DNA from: Thermaerobacter subterraneus DSM 13965
Lineage (GTDB): Bacteria; Bacillota; Sulfobacillia; Thermaerobacterales; Thermaerobacteraceae
Reading direction: 5' to 3'
Assembly (NCBI RefSeq): GCF_000183545.2
Contig: NZ_JH976535.1
Location: 386,840-450,839 of the forward strand
DNA length: 64,000 nt
The notes under the pieces were generated by a model, which searched no databases, was not told the origin of the DNA, and saw nothing but the letters and a program-made list of their open reading frames with translations. How positions within the stretch are numbered: the first letter of the stretch is position 1; each line of letters opens with the position of its first letter. Shown here in pieces: positions 51,257-59,217 of this stretch. A program made the translations under genes and the position numbers.

Positions 51257-52573
51257 ATGACCGCAGGCTGGACGTTGCTGCGGGAGCTGGCGGAGGCGCC
51301 GGGCGTCTCCGGCTACGAGGCTCCGGTGCGGGAGGTGCTGGCCCGGCATCTGGGGCAACTGGCCCCCCGCCTGGAGACGGATAACCTGGGCTCGCTGATC
51401 GCCGAGCGGCCCGGAGGGGCCGCGAGGCCGCGGGTCATGCTGGCGGCCCACATGGACGAGATCGGGTTCATGGTGAGCCACATCGACGAGGGCGGGTTCA
51501 TACGGTTCCAGCCCATCGGCGGGTGGTGGAGCCAGGTGATGCTGGCCCAGCGGGTGCGCATCTACACGGCCCGCGGGCCGGTCACCGGCATCATCGGCGC
51601 CAAGCCGCCCCACATCCTGCCGCAGGAGGAACGCAGCCGCCCGGTGGACATGCGGGACATGTTCATCGACGTGGGTGCGACCAGCCGCCAGGAGGCCGAA
51701 GGGCTGGGCATTCGCCCGGGGGACCCCGTGGTGCCGGCCAGCGCCTTCGAGCCCCTGGGGCCGCCCGGGGCCTTCCTGGCCAAGGCCTGGGATAACCGGG
51801 CCGGCTGCGTCATCCTGGTGGAGGTGCTGCGCCGGCTCGCTACGGTGCCGCACCCCAACACCGTCTACGCGGTGGCCACCGTCCAGGAAGAGGTGGGCCT
51901 GCGCGGGGCCACCACCAGCGTCCGGGCCGTGGCGCCCGACGTGGCCCTGGTGATCGACACCACGGTGGCCACCGATACGCCGGGGATCGACCGGAGCCGC
52001 CTGCCGGCTTCCTGCCGGATGGGTGGAGGGCCGGCCATCTCCCTTTACGACGCCAGCATGATCCCCCACCTGCGGCTGCGGGACCTGGTGGTCGACACGG
52101 CCCGCGACCACGGCATTCCCATCCAGTTCGACGTGATGCCGGGCGGCGGCACCGACGCCGGCAAGATCCACACGGCCTCGACGGGCGTACCGACCCTGTC
52201 CATCGGCATCCCGGTGCGCTACATCCACAGCCATGGCTCCATCCTGCATCTCTCCGACCTGGAACAAGCGGCCCGGCTGATCGTGGCGGTGATCCAGCGC
52301 CTCGATGCCGGCACCGTGGAGGCGCTCCGGGCGATGGGCCCGGCCCGGACGGTGGAGCCGCCCGTCCCGGGCACTCCGGCCATGCCCGCCGTGCCCGCCG
52401 CGCCGCCCGCGGTGCCTGTCGGGTGGGCCATTCCGCCCGCGGCACCTGCCGGATGGGTCGCGCCTGTTCCGCCGGCACCGGTACCGCGCTACGGGCACCC
52501 CCCGGCACCCTGGCCGGGACGATCCAATGGATGGCCTGGCCGGCCGGCACCGGCCGCGGCATCATGGCAATAA
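51257..52573 (+). CDS. M42-family metal-dependent aminopeptidase
   Basis: This 438-residue zinc/cobalt peptidase of the glutamyl aminopeptidase/TET family trims short peptides in the cytoplasm. Metal ligands and catalytic residues are seen in MLAAHMDEIGFM (His, Asp), AKAWDNRAGCV (bridging Asp), VQEEVGLRGATTS (Glu pair), LVIDTTVATDTPG (Asp) and YIHSHGSILHLSDLE (His). The domain ends near residue 360; a further 75-residue Pro/Ala-rich tail is unusual. ATG 51257 follows GGGAGGTGTC. It is followed by the TRAP genes after 111 bp, so it might supply or use their substrate, but this is speculative. Confidence 0.93.
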   Translation: MTAGWTLLRELAEAPGVSGYEAPVREVLARHLGQLAPRLETDNLGSLIAERPGGAARPRVMLAAHMDEIGFMVSHIDEGGFIRFQPIGGWWSQVMLAQRVRIYTARGPVTGIIGAKPPHILPQEERSRPVDMRDMFIDVGATSRQEAEGLGIRPGDPVVPASAFEPLGPPGAFLAKAWDNRAGCVILVEVLRRLATVPHPNTVYAVATVQEEVGLRGATTSVRAVAPDVALVIDTTVATDTPGIDRSRLPASCRMGGGPAISLYDASMIPHLRLRDLVVDTARDHGIPIQFDVMPGGGTDAGKIHTASTGVPTLSIGIPVRYIHSHGSILHLSDLEQAARLIVAVIQRLDAGTVEALRAMGPARTVEPPVPGTPAMPAVPAAPPAVPVGWAIPPAAPAGWVAPVPPAPVPRYGHPPAPWPGRSNGWPGRPAPAAASWQ

Positions 52574-52684
52574 ATGTAAGGCAAGCTGCCACGTGGCAGG
52601 AACGGTTCCCCACCGTGCCGAATCCCGTCGCGAGAACGCGTCTGGACAGGCCTCCGGCGGCCGGTCCGGAGGAAGCTGGGAGGG

Positions 52685-53704
52685 ATGGGCATGCGGTGGC
52701 GGTTCACCGTGCGGAGGGCGGTACCGTTCCTGGTCCTCGCGCTGGTGGCGGCGGTGCTGGCCGGCTGCGGCGGCACCGGCACACCGGCCGGCAGCGGCGG
52801 CGGCAGCGCCCAGGGGGGCCAGATCCGCATCGCCACGGGCGGGACCGGAGGGGTGTATTACATCTACGGCGGGGCCATGGCCGACGTGTTGTCCAAGCAC
52901 CTTCCGGGTGTCAACGCCGTCGCGGAGGTCACCTCGGCATCGGTCGACAACATCCTGCTCCTGGCCCAGGGCGACGCCGAACTGGCCTTCAGCCTGGCGG
53001 ATACCGCCTACCTGGCCGTCCAGGGACAGGACCCCTTTGACGGTCCGCAGCCCGTGAAAGCGCTGGCCGTCCTCTACAACAACTACAATCACCTGGTCAC
53101 CCGGGCCGATTCGGGCATCCGCACCCTGGCGGACTTGAAGGGGAAGCGGGTCTCCACGGGCGCCCCCGGCAGCGGCACCGAGGTGACGGCCCTGCGCATC
53201 CTGGAGGCGGCGGGCCTGGACCCGGACACCGACGTCCAGCGGGAGTTCCTGGGCGTCCAGGAGTCCGCCGATGCCCTGCGCGACGGCCGCATCGACGCCT
53301 TCTTCTGGTCGGGCGGTTATCCCACGGGCGCCGTGAGCGACCTGGCGAACACGCCGGGGCTTGACATCTACATCGTGCCCATGGGCGAAGTGGTGGACGA
53401 CCTGGTCCAGAAGTACGGCGCCGTCTACGTTGAAGACATCTTCCCCGCCGGTGCCTACAGCGGTGACGTGAAGGAAGACACGCCCACCGTCGCCGTGCCC
53501 AATTATCTCCTGGTCCCTGCCGGCATGGACGAGCAGCGGGCCTACGACATCCTCAAGACCCTTTTCGAGCACAAGGACGAGCTGGTTGCCGTCCACCCCG
53601 AGGCCGAGAAGCTCACCCTGGAGAACGCCGTGACGGGCCAGGTGGTGGAGTATCACCCCGGTGCCATCCGCTACTACCAGGAACAGGGTGCCTGGAACCG
53701 CTGA
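52685..53704 (+). CDS. TAXI-family TRAP transporter solute-binding lipoprotein
   Basis: This is a 339-residue protein. The signal peptide with lipobox (FLVLALVAAVLAGCGG, Cys about 28) anchors it to the outer face of the membrane. The TAXI fold is visible in IRIATGGTGGVYYIYGGAMADVL, AELAFSLADTAYLAVQG, LADLKGKRVSTGAPGSGTEVTALRILEAAGL and DGRIDAFFWSGGYPTGAVSDLA. TAXI proteins deliver small carboxylates to ion-driven TRAP permeases; glutamate has been shown for some members. Its specificity is unknown here. It forms an operon with the DUF1850 and permease genes. Confidence 0.93.
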   Translation: MGMRWRFTVRRAVPFLVLALVAAVLAGCGGTGTPAGSGGGSAQGGQIRIATGGTGGVYYIYGGAMADVLSKHLPGVNAVAEVTSASVDNILLLAQGDAELAFSLADTAYLAVQGQDPFDGPQPVKALAVLYNNYNHLVTRADSGIRTLADLKGKRVSTGAPGSGTEVTALRILEAAGLDPDTDVQREFLGVQESADALRDGRIDAFFWSGGYPTGAVSDLANTPGLDIYIVPMGEVVDDLVQKYGAVYVEDIFPAGAYSGDVKEDTPTVAVPNYLLVPAGMDEQRAYDILKTLFEHKDELVAVHPEAEKLTLENAVTGQVVEYHPGAIRYYQEQGAWNR

Positions 53705-54590
53705 GGCCGCACGCCATGCGGACGAACCGGCCCCGGCGGCGGGACCGGTGCGCCACCGGGCCGCCTTGCCCTGGGCAGCGGCTCGGGCGGGCCTCCTGGC
53801 GGTGACCCTGGCCGGGCTCCTTTTCTGGCAGGCAATCAGCGCCGGCGAGCCCCGCTGGTGGCTGGAGGTGCGGGCGGTGGGGCCGGAGGGCGGCATGACC
53901 GCTGCCCCCGGCCGGTTACCAGGCCTGGCCGGGGGGTCCCCGCAGCGGTGGCCGCCCGCACCGTTGGCCCGCTGGCCGGTGGCGCCAGGCCAGGAGGTGG
54001 TTCTGGAGTACCGCCACTCCATGTTCCGGGTTCCCGTGCGCGAGCGGTTCCGGGTGACGGGGCGGGGGCTGGAACTGGTCGCCGTGGAAGCCCCCACGCC
54101 GGACATCGCGTGGTACTACGGGGACGGGCTGGGGGCAAGGGCGAGGCTCGAGCCCATGGCCGCGGCCCCGGCCCTGGCCTGTCCCGGGACGGGCGGCGCC
54201 CAGGCCAACCGGCAGCAGGCCCAGGCCGGCGGGGCTGTCCCCGTCCCGTCCGGCGCGGCGGGGAGGACTCGCCTGGCGGGTGGGACCTGGAACTCGGTTC
54301 CGTGGTACCGGCTCTCGCTGAAGATGCCCCTGATTCCCCAAGCGGCGAACCGGCTGCTGGGGCAGCCGGGGGCGGGCGGGACGGTCCCGCAACCCGCTGG
54401 GACCCTCCAGGTGCGGGCCACGGTCACCGGCCGGCGGTCCCTGGTGGTGGGCGACCGGTGCCTGCCCCTCTACAGCCTGGTGGGAGACGGGGGCACGGCC
54501 GTCATCGGCATCCGGGCAGAAGGTGCGCACAGCAAGGTTTGGACGGCAGGGCCGAGGATGGACGGTGAGCGGCGGGCCGGCACAGAGTGA
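53688..54590 (+). CDS. DUF1850 membrane-anchored protein of the TAXI-TRAP operon
   Basis: The protein is about 300 residues. It has one N-terminal helix (AARAGLLAVTLAGLLFWQAI) and an external domain with the DUF1850 pattern: VVLEYRHSMFRVPVRERFRVTGRGLELVAVEAPTPDIAWYYG. DUF1850 proteins occur almost always between a TAXI binding protein and a fused TRAP permease, as here. GTG 53688 overlaps the upstream stop and is the likely coupled start. Gly/Ala-rich inserts enlarge it relative to typical DUF1850 proteins. Confidence 0.8.
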   Translation: MPGTAEAARHADEPAPAAGPVRHRAALPWAAARAGLLAVTLAGLLFWQAISAGEPRWWLEVRAVGPEGGMTAAPGRLPGLAGGSPQRWPPAPLARWPVAPGQEVVLEYRHSMFRVPVRERFRVTGRGLELVAVEAPTPDIAWYYGDGLGARARLEPMAAAPALACPGTGGAQANRQQAQAGGAVPVPSGAAGRTRLAGGTWNSVPWYRLSLKMPLIPQAANRLLGQPGAGGTVPQPAGTLQVRATVTGRRSLVVGDRCLPLYSLVGDGGTAVIGIRAEGAHSKVWTAGPRMDGERRAGTE

Positions 54591-54621
54591 CGGCCCCAGA
54601 GGCAGGCAAGGGGGACGCGGC

Positions 54622-56619
54622 ATGGCGAGGGACGGAGCGGAAGGCATCGGGCCGGTGAGGGCCCGGGAGGCAGCGCCGGCGGTGGCGCCGGGACCGGTGC
54701 CGGGTTCCGATGACGTGGACGAACTGGTCGAGCGCTATGAAGGGGTGACCCGCCGGCCCCGGGGACCGCTGGCGGTGGTGATCCGGGTCCTGGCGGTGGT
54801 CATGGCCCTCTACCACGTCTGGGCCACCTTCGCATACATCCCGGCCCATCCCATGCGGGCCATCCACCTGGGCTTCGGCCTGGCCCTGATCCTGCTGCTG
54901 TACCCTGCCTCGGGGCGGCAGGACCGCCACCGCATCCCGTGGGTCGACGGCGTCCTGGCCCTGCTGGCGGTGGTCACCATGGCGTACCTGGTGGTCTTCT
55001 ACCGGGAGGTGGCCTACCGCATCATTCGCCCGGAGACACCGGACCTGGTGCTGGGCACGCTGGCCCTGCTCCTGGTGCTGGAGGCGGCCCGGCGGACCAC
55101 GGGCTGGGTGCTGCCTCTCCTGGCCGTGGCGTTTCTTGCCTACGGGTTCCTGGGGCCCTACTTCCCCGGCATGTGGGGGCACGGCGGCTACAGCTTTTCC
55201 AGGCTGATCGGCCAGATGTACCTCTCCCTGGAGGGGATCTTCGGCGTCCCGCTGGGCGTGTCGGCCACCTTCATCATTCTCTTCACCCTGTACGGGGCGC
55301 TGCTGGACGCTTCCGGCGCGGGCCGGTTCTTCGTGGACCTGTCCCTGGCCCTGGTGGGCCGTCACCGGGCGGGTCCTGGCCGGGCGGTCACAGCCGCCTC
55401 CTTCCTGCTGGGCGGCCCGTCGGGCAGCGGGGTCGCCACGGCGGTCACCCTGGGAGCCATCACCTGGCCCCTGCTCCGGCGGGCCGGATACAGTGCCGAG
55501 CGGGCCGGCGCCCTGCTCTCCGCGGGCGGCATCGGTGCCGTGATCTCACCGCCCATCCTGGGGGCGGCCTCCTTCATCATCGCCGAGATCCTGCGGGTGT
55601 CCTACCTGGATGTCATCCGCTGGGCCGTGGTGCCGACCGTCCTCTACTACCTGTGCATTCTGCTGATGATCGAGCTGGATGCGGCGCGGGGAGCGGTCAG
55701 GCCGGTGGTGGCCGAGGCGCCGCCGCTGGGGCGCCTCCTGCGCGGGTACGGGTTTCACCTGACCTCGCTGGTCGCCATCGTCGCGTTCCTGCTGGCAGGA
55801 TATACGGCGGCCTACGCCGTCATGTGGTCGATGGCCCTGGCCGTGGCCGTCTCCTACCTGCGGCGGGATACCGCCCTGACACCCCGCAAGCTGGTCGAGG
55901 CGCTGGACCGGGGAGCCCGGTCCGCCCTGTCGGTGGTGGCCACCACCGCCGTGGCCGGCATCATCGTCGGGGTATTGAACCTGACGGGGCTGGGCCTCAA
56001 GTTCTCCTCCCTGGTGCTGGCGCTGTCGGGCGGGCAGCTGGTCCCCACCCTGCTGTTGTCGGCGGTGGTGCTCCTCCTGCTGGGCCTGGCCCTGCCCATC
56101 ACCGCCTCCTACATCGTGGCCGCGGTGACGGTGGCACCGGCCCTGGTCCAGGTGGGGGTTCCCGAACCGGCGGCCCACATGTTCACCTTCTACTATGCCG
56201 TCCTCTCGGAGGTTTCGCCGCCGACGGCGCTGTCCTGCTTCGCCGTATCTGCCATCACGGGCGGCAATCCCTTCCGCACCATGTGGCTGACGTGGCGGTA
56301 CGCCCTGCCGGCCTTCCTGGTTCCATTCCTCTTCACCTTGAGTCCCGCCGGGATGAACCTGCTGCTGGACGGGCCCGGGTTGGCCGTGCTGCGGGCGACC
56401 CTGACGGCGGTCGCCGGTCTGGCGGCCCTGGTGGCCGGTGTGGCGGGCTGGCTGCGGGGACCGGCCCGCTGGTACGAGCGGGTGCTGCTGGTGGCCGGGG
56501 GGATGGCGCTGATGTATCCCGGCTCGCACGTCGACCTGGCGGGACTGGTGCTGGGGGCGGCGGCGGTGGCCTTGCATCTGGCCGGGGGCCGGTCCCGGGC
56601 ACCGGCGGCCGCGGCCTGA
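54622..56619 (+). CDS. TRAP transporter permease, 4TM/12TM fusion protein
   Basis: This 665-residue membrane protein combines the small (DctQ-like) and large (DctM-like) TRAP subunits. The first helices (VIRVLAVVMALYHVWATFAY, AIHLGFGLALILLLYP, GVLALLAVVTMAYLVVFY) are followed by the DctM core with FGVPLGVSATFIILFTLYGALLDASGAGRFF, GGPSGSGVATAVTLGAITWPLL, SAGGIGAVISPPILGAASFI and SEVSPPTALSCFAVSAITGGNP. It would import the TAXI-bound solute using a sodium or proton gradient. ATG 54622 is 31 bp after the DUF1850 gene. Length is normal for the fused class. Confidence 0.94.
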   Translation: MARDGAEGIGPVRAREAAPAVAPGPVPGSDDVDELVERYEGVTRRPRGPLAVVIRVLAVVMALYHVWATFAYIPAHPMRAIHLGFGLALILLLYPASGRQDRHRIPWVDGVLALLAVVTMAYLVVFYREVAYRIIRPETPDLVLGTLALLLVLEAARRTTGWVLPLLAVAFLAYGFLGPYFPGMWGHGGYSFSRLIGQMYLSLEGIFGVPLGVSATFIILFTLYGALLDASGAGRFFVDLSLALVGRHRAGPGRAVTAASFLLGGPSGSGVATAVTLGAITWPLLRRAGYSAERAGALLSAGGIGAVISPPILGAASFIIAEILRVSYLDVIRWAVVPTVLYYLCILLMIELDAARGAVRPVVAEAPPLGRLLRGYGFHLTSLVAIVAFLLAGYTAAYAVMWSMALAVAVSYLRRDTALTPRKLVEALDRGARSALSVVATTAVAGIIVGVLNLTGLGLKFSSLVLALSGGQLVPTLLLSAVVLLLLGLALPITASYIVAAVTVAPALVQVGVPEPAAHMFTFYYAVLSEVSPPTALSCFAVSAITGGNPFRTMWLTWRYALPAFLVPFLFTLSPAGMNLLLDGPGLAVLRATLTAVAGLAALVAGVAGWLRGPARWYERVLLVAGGMALMYPGSHVDLAGLVLGAAAVALHLAGGRSRAPAAAA

Positions 56620-56693
56620 CGGTCCTGGCTCCGAAAGCGGCGAAACACGCGGGGCGGCGGCCCGGCCCTGGCGGATCACCCGCAGACGGGCCG

Positions 56694-57635
56694 TCACCGG
56701 CGGGGCGGAAGGGACGGGGACCCTGCCGGGCCGGGCCGGGTGGCGGGTACGGCCTCGCTGGAGACCGGTTCGTCCCGGGTGTAGAAGCAAGGGGTGAGGT
56801 AGCGCAGGCCCGTTCCCGCCACGCCGTACAGGCTCTCGCTGCCGCCGATGAACAGGATGCCGCCCGGGCGGAGGCTGCCTGCCAGGGATGTCCAGACGCG
56901 CCGCTTCACCTCTTCCGTGAAGTAGATCACCACATTGCGGCAGAGAATCAAATCCCAGCCGCCCGGGTAGGGGTCCGTGATCAGGTCGTGCCGGGCGAAC
57001 CGCACCCGGTGGCGGATCTCCGGCCGCAGGACCCACCCCTGGCCCTCGGGGCGGAAATAACGCTGCAGCAAGGCGGGCGGAACCGCCCGCACTTCCAGGG
57101 GTTCAAACACGCCCTGGCGGGCCCGTTCCAGGGCGGCCCCGTCGATGTCGGTGCCCAGGAGCTCGTGGTGGCCCGTGGGGTCCAGTTCCTGCAGGAGGAT
57201 GGCCACGGAGTAGATCTCGGCTCCGATGGAACAGCCGGCGCTCCAGATGCGCAGCGGCGAGCGGCGGCGCAAGAGGGCCGGCAGGAAGCGGTCCCTGAGC
57301 ACCTCGAACCGGTCCGGGTTGCGAAAGAATTCCGAGACGTTGATCGTCAGGAAATCGGCGAACTGGCGGGCCAGGCCAGGGTCGTCGCGCAGGCGGGCGG
57401 CCAGGTGCGCATTGTCCTGCAGGCCGTGACGCTCGCGGAAGAACTGCAGGCGCCGTTCCAGTTGCCGGGACCGGTAGGCATCCAGGTCGATGCCCAGGAC
57501 CTGGCGCGCGGCGGCGGCCAGCACCGCGAAGTGGGGGTCGCCGGGGCCGCCGTTGCGGCCGGGGTCGCCGGGTTCCGCGTTCCCGGGCACATGCCTTCGG
57601 GCCGTGCTGCCCTCACGCCATGGCCGTTCCACCAT
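56694..57635 (-). CDS. cheR: Chemotaxis protein methyltransferase CheR
   Basis: This 313-residue enzyme methylates glutamates of chemoreceptors using SAM. The N-terminal helical domain has TINVSEFFRNPDRFEVLRDRFLPAL. The SAM-binding part has LRIWSAGCSIGAEIYSVAILL (the usual GEEPYS reads GAEIYS), DLITDPYPGGWDLILCRNVVIYF and RPGGILFIGGSESL. About 35 Gly/Pro-rich residues precede the domain. It is last in the minus-strand chemotaxis cluster, 241 bp after cheB, so it may have its own promoter. Confidence 0.95.
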   Translation of the reverse strand: MVERPWREGSTARRHVPGNAEPGDPGRNGGPGDPHFAVLAAAARQVLGIDLDAYRSRQLERRLQFFRERHGLQDNAHLAARLRDDPGLARQFADFLTINVSEFFRNPDRFEVLRDRFLPALLRRRSPLRIWSAGCSIGAEIYSVAILLQELDPTGHHELLGTDIDGAALERARQGVFEPLEVRAVPPALLQRYFRPEGQGWVLRPEIRHRVRFARHDLITDPYPGGWDLILCRNVVIYFTEEVKRRVWTSLAGSLRPGGILFIGGSESLYGVAGTGLRYLTPCFYTRDEPVSSEAVPATRPGPAGSPSLPPRR

Positions 57636-57876
57636 GTCTCACCGGTTCCCCCTCCAGGCCTGTCGCCTGTGGCCCGGTCCCTCCAGCCCGCTGCCGTCCC
57701 GATCCCTGCGGGCCTCCCGGCGGGACGGCCTGGCCATACTGCGTGCCGGGACCGCACCCGCAGCGATTCGGGCCCGATTCGTTACCCAGGCTGGTTTCGT
57801 TGCCCGGGTCATCCCTTTTGCCATGCCCCGCCGGCGGTGCTGGCCGGCCCGATCCTCGCCCCACGACGTCACGGCC

Positions 57877-59217
57877 TCATGGAGCCGGCTCGCCGCCGCC
57901 GGCCAGGGCTTCCACGAGCCAGGCGGCCAGTTCTTCCGGGGTCCCTGACCGCTCGGCCACGCCCAGGGCCGCAGTGGCGCCGGGCATCCCGGGCACCACG
58001 CAGCTGGCGGCGTCCTGGACCCAGACCCGGGCGCCCCGCTGGTGCAGCTGCTGGGCGCCCCGGGCGCCGTCGGCCCCCATGCCCGTGAGGACCAGCACCA
58101 CCGCCCGCCGGGCCAGTTCCTCAGGAACCGAGGCGAAGGTGATATCCGCCGCCGGGCGCACCCCGTGGACCGGCGGCCCCTGGTCGAGTCGCAGGGTGCC
58201 CGCCGTGGTGACCAGCAGGTGGTAATCGCCCGGGGCAACCCAGGCCCAGCCATCACAGAGCGGCGCGCCCTCCCACGCCTCGGCCACGGCGAGGCCGCTG
58301 GTGGCGTCCAGGTGCTCGGCCAGGGCTCGAGTAAACCCGGGCGGCATGTGCTGCACGATCACCACCGCCGCCGGCAGGCCGGCAGGAAGGGCGCCCAGCA
58401 GCCGGTAGAGCGCTCCGGGACCGCCCGTAGACGAAGCGATCAGGACGAGATGGGACAGCCGCCGGCCGGCGGGGGGCCTGCCCACAGGCTGGCCCGCAGA
58501 CGCGCTGGGGCGCCCGGCAGAGGGGGTGCCCAGATGCCCGCCGGCGGTCCTGCCTCCCGCGAGCGGAGCCGGTCCTGGCTGCTTCCCGGGGGCAGGTCCC
58601 GGTGCCGGGGGTCGGCGGTCCAGCGCCATGCCGTCACGGGACGGCCCGGGAGCTGTGGTGCGGCCACCGTCCTTTTTGAGCGGGAAGGACAGCGGTATCC
58701 CGGCTGCCCGGCCGCCGGCCGACCCGGCCGGGCCAGCCCCCAGGGTGGGGGACCTTTTGGCCGCATTCCCCTTGCCCCCACCAGCTGCCACCACCAGCCG
58801 TTCCGGCGGAACGGACGCCGCAGCCTTCACCTTGGCAACCAGCTCGGCCGCTACCCGGTCCAGGTCCAGGGAGATGGCGCCCGAGGGCTTTGCTACGAAG
58901 TCGACGGCTCCCAGGGCCAGGGCACGCACTGTGGCCTGGGCACCTTGCTGGGTCAGGCTGGAGACCATCACCACAGGGCAGGGGTGGGCGGCCAGGATCT
59001 GGGGGAGGGCCGATAGGCCGTCCAGCCGGGGCATCTCCACATCCAGGGTGATGACGTCCGGCTTGAGCAAGGCCGCCCGGACCACCGCCTCCAGGCCGTC
59101 CCGGGCCGTTCCCACCACCTGCAGGGCGGGGTCGCTCTCCAGGATACGGGTCAGGACACGGCGCATGAAGGCCGAATCGTCGACCACCAGCACCCGGATG
59201 GGGGAAGGTGCCCTCAT
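57877..59217 (-). CDS. cheB: Chemotaxis response regulator/methylesterase CheB
   Basis: This 446-residue protein has an N-terminal receiver with D13/D14 and phosphorylated D59 (VITLDVEMPRLDG). The C-terminal methylesterase has Ser in LIASSTGGPGALY, His in VVIVQHMPPGFT and Asp in LTGMGADGARG. It demethylates or deamidates receptors, opposing CheR. The inter-domain linker (about residues 150-250) is much longer than usual and Gly/Pro-rich. The ATG at 59217 overlaps the cheA stop (ATGA). Confidence 0.96.
   Translation of the reverse strand: MRAPSPIRVLVVDDSAFMRRVLTRILESDPALQVVGTARDGLEAVVRAALLKPDVITLDVEMPRLDGLSALPQILAAHPCPVVMVSSLTQQGAQATVRALALGAVDFVAKPSGAISLDLDRVAAELVAKVKAAASVPPERLVVAAGGGKGNAAKRSPTLGAGPAGSAGGRAAGIPLSFPLKKDGGRTTAPGPSRDGMALDRRPPAPGPAPGKQPGPAPLAGGRTAGGHLGTPSAGRPSASAGQPVGRPPAGRRLSHLVLIASSTGGPGALYRLLGALPAGLPAAVVIVQHMPPGFTRALAEHLDATSGLAVAEAWEGAPLCDGWAWVAPGDYHLLVTTAGTLRLDQGPPVHGVRPAADITFASVPEELARRAVVLVLTGMGADGARGAQQLHQRGARVWVQDAASCVVPGMPGATAALGVAERSGTPEELAAWLVEALAGGGEPAP

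Noticed and set aside
54939-58088. A 1049-codon plus-strand open frame across the TRAP permease and cheR
   Set aside because: It is a shadow frame of the TRAP permease, then antisense to cheR and cheB, with no domain.
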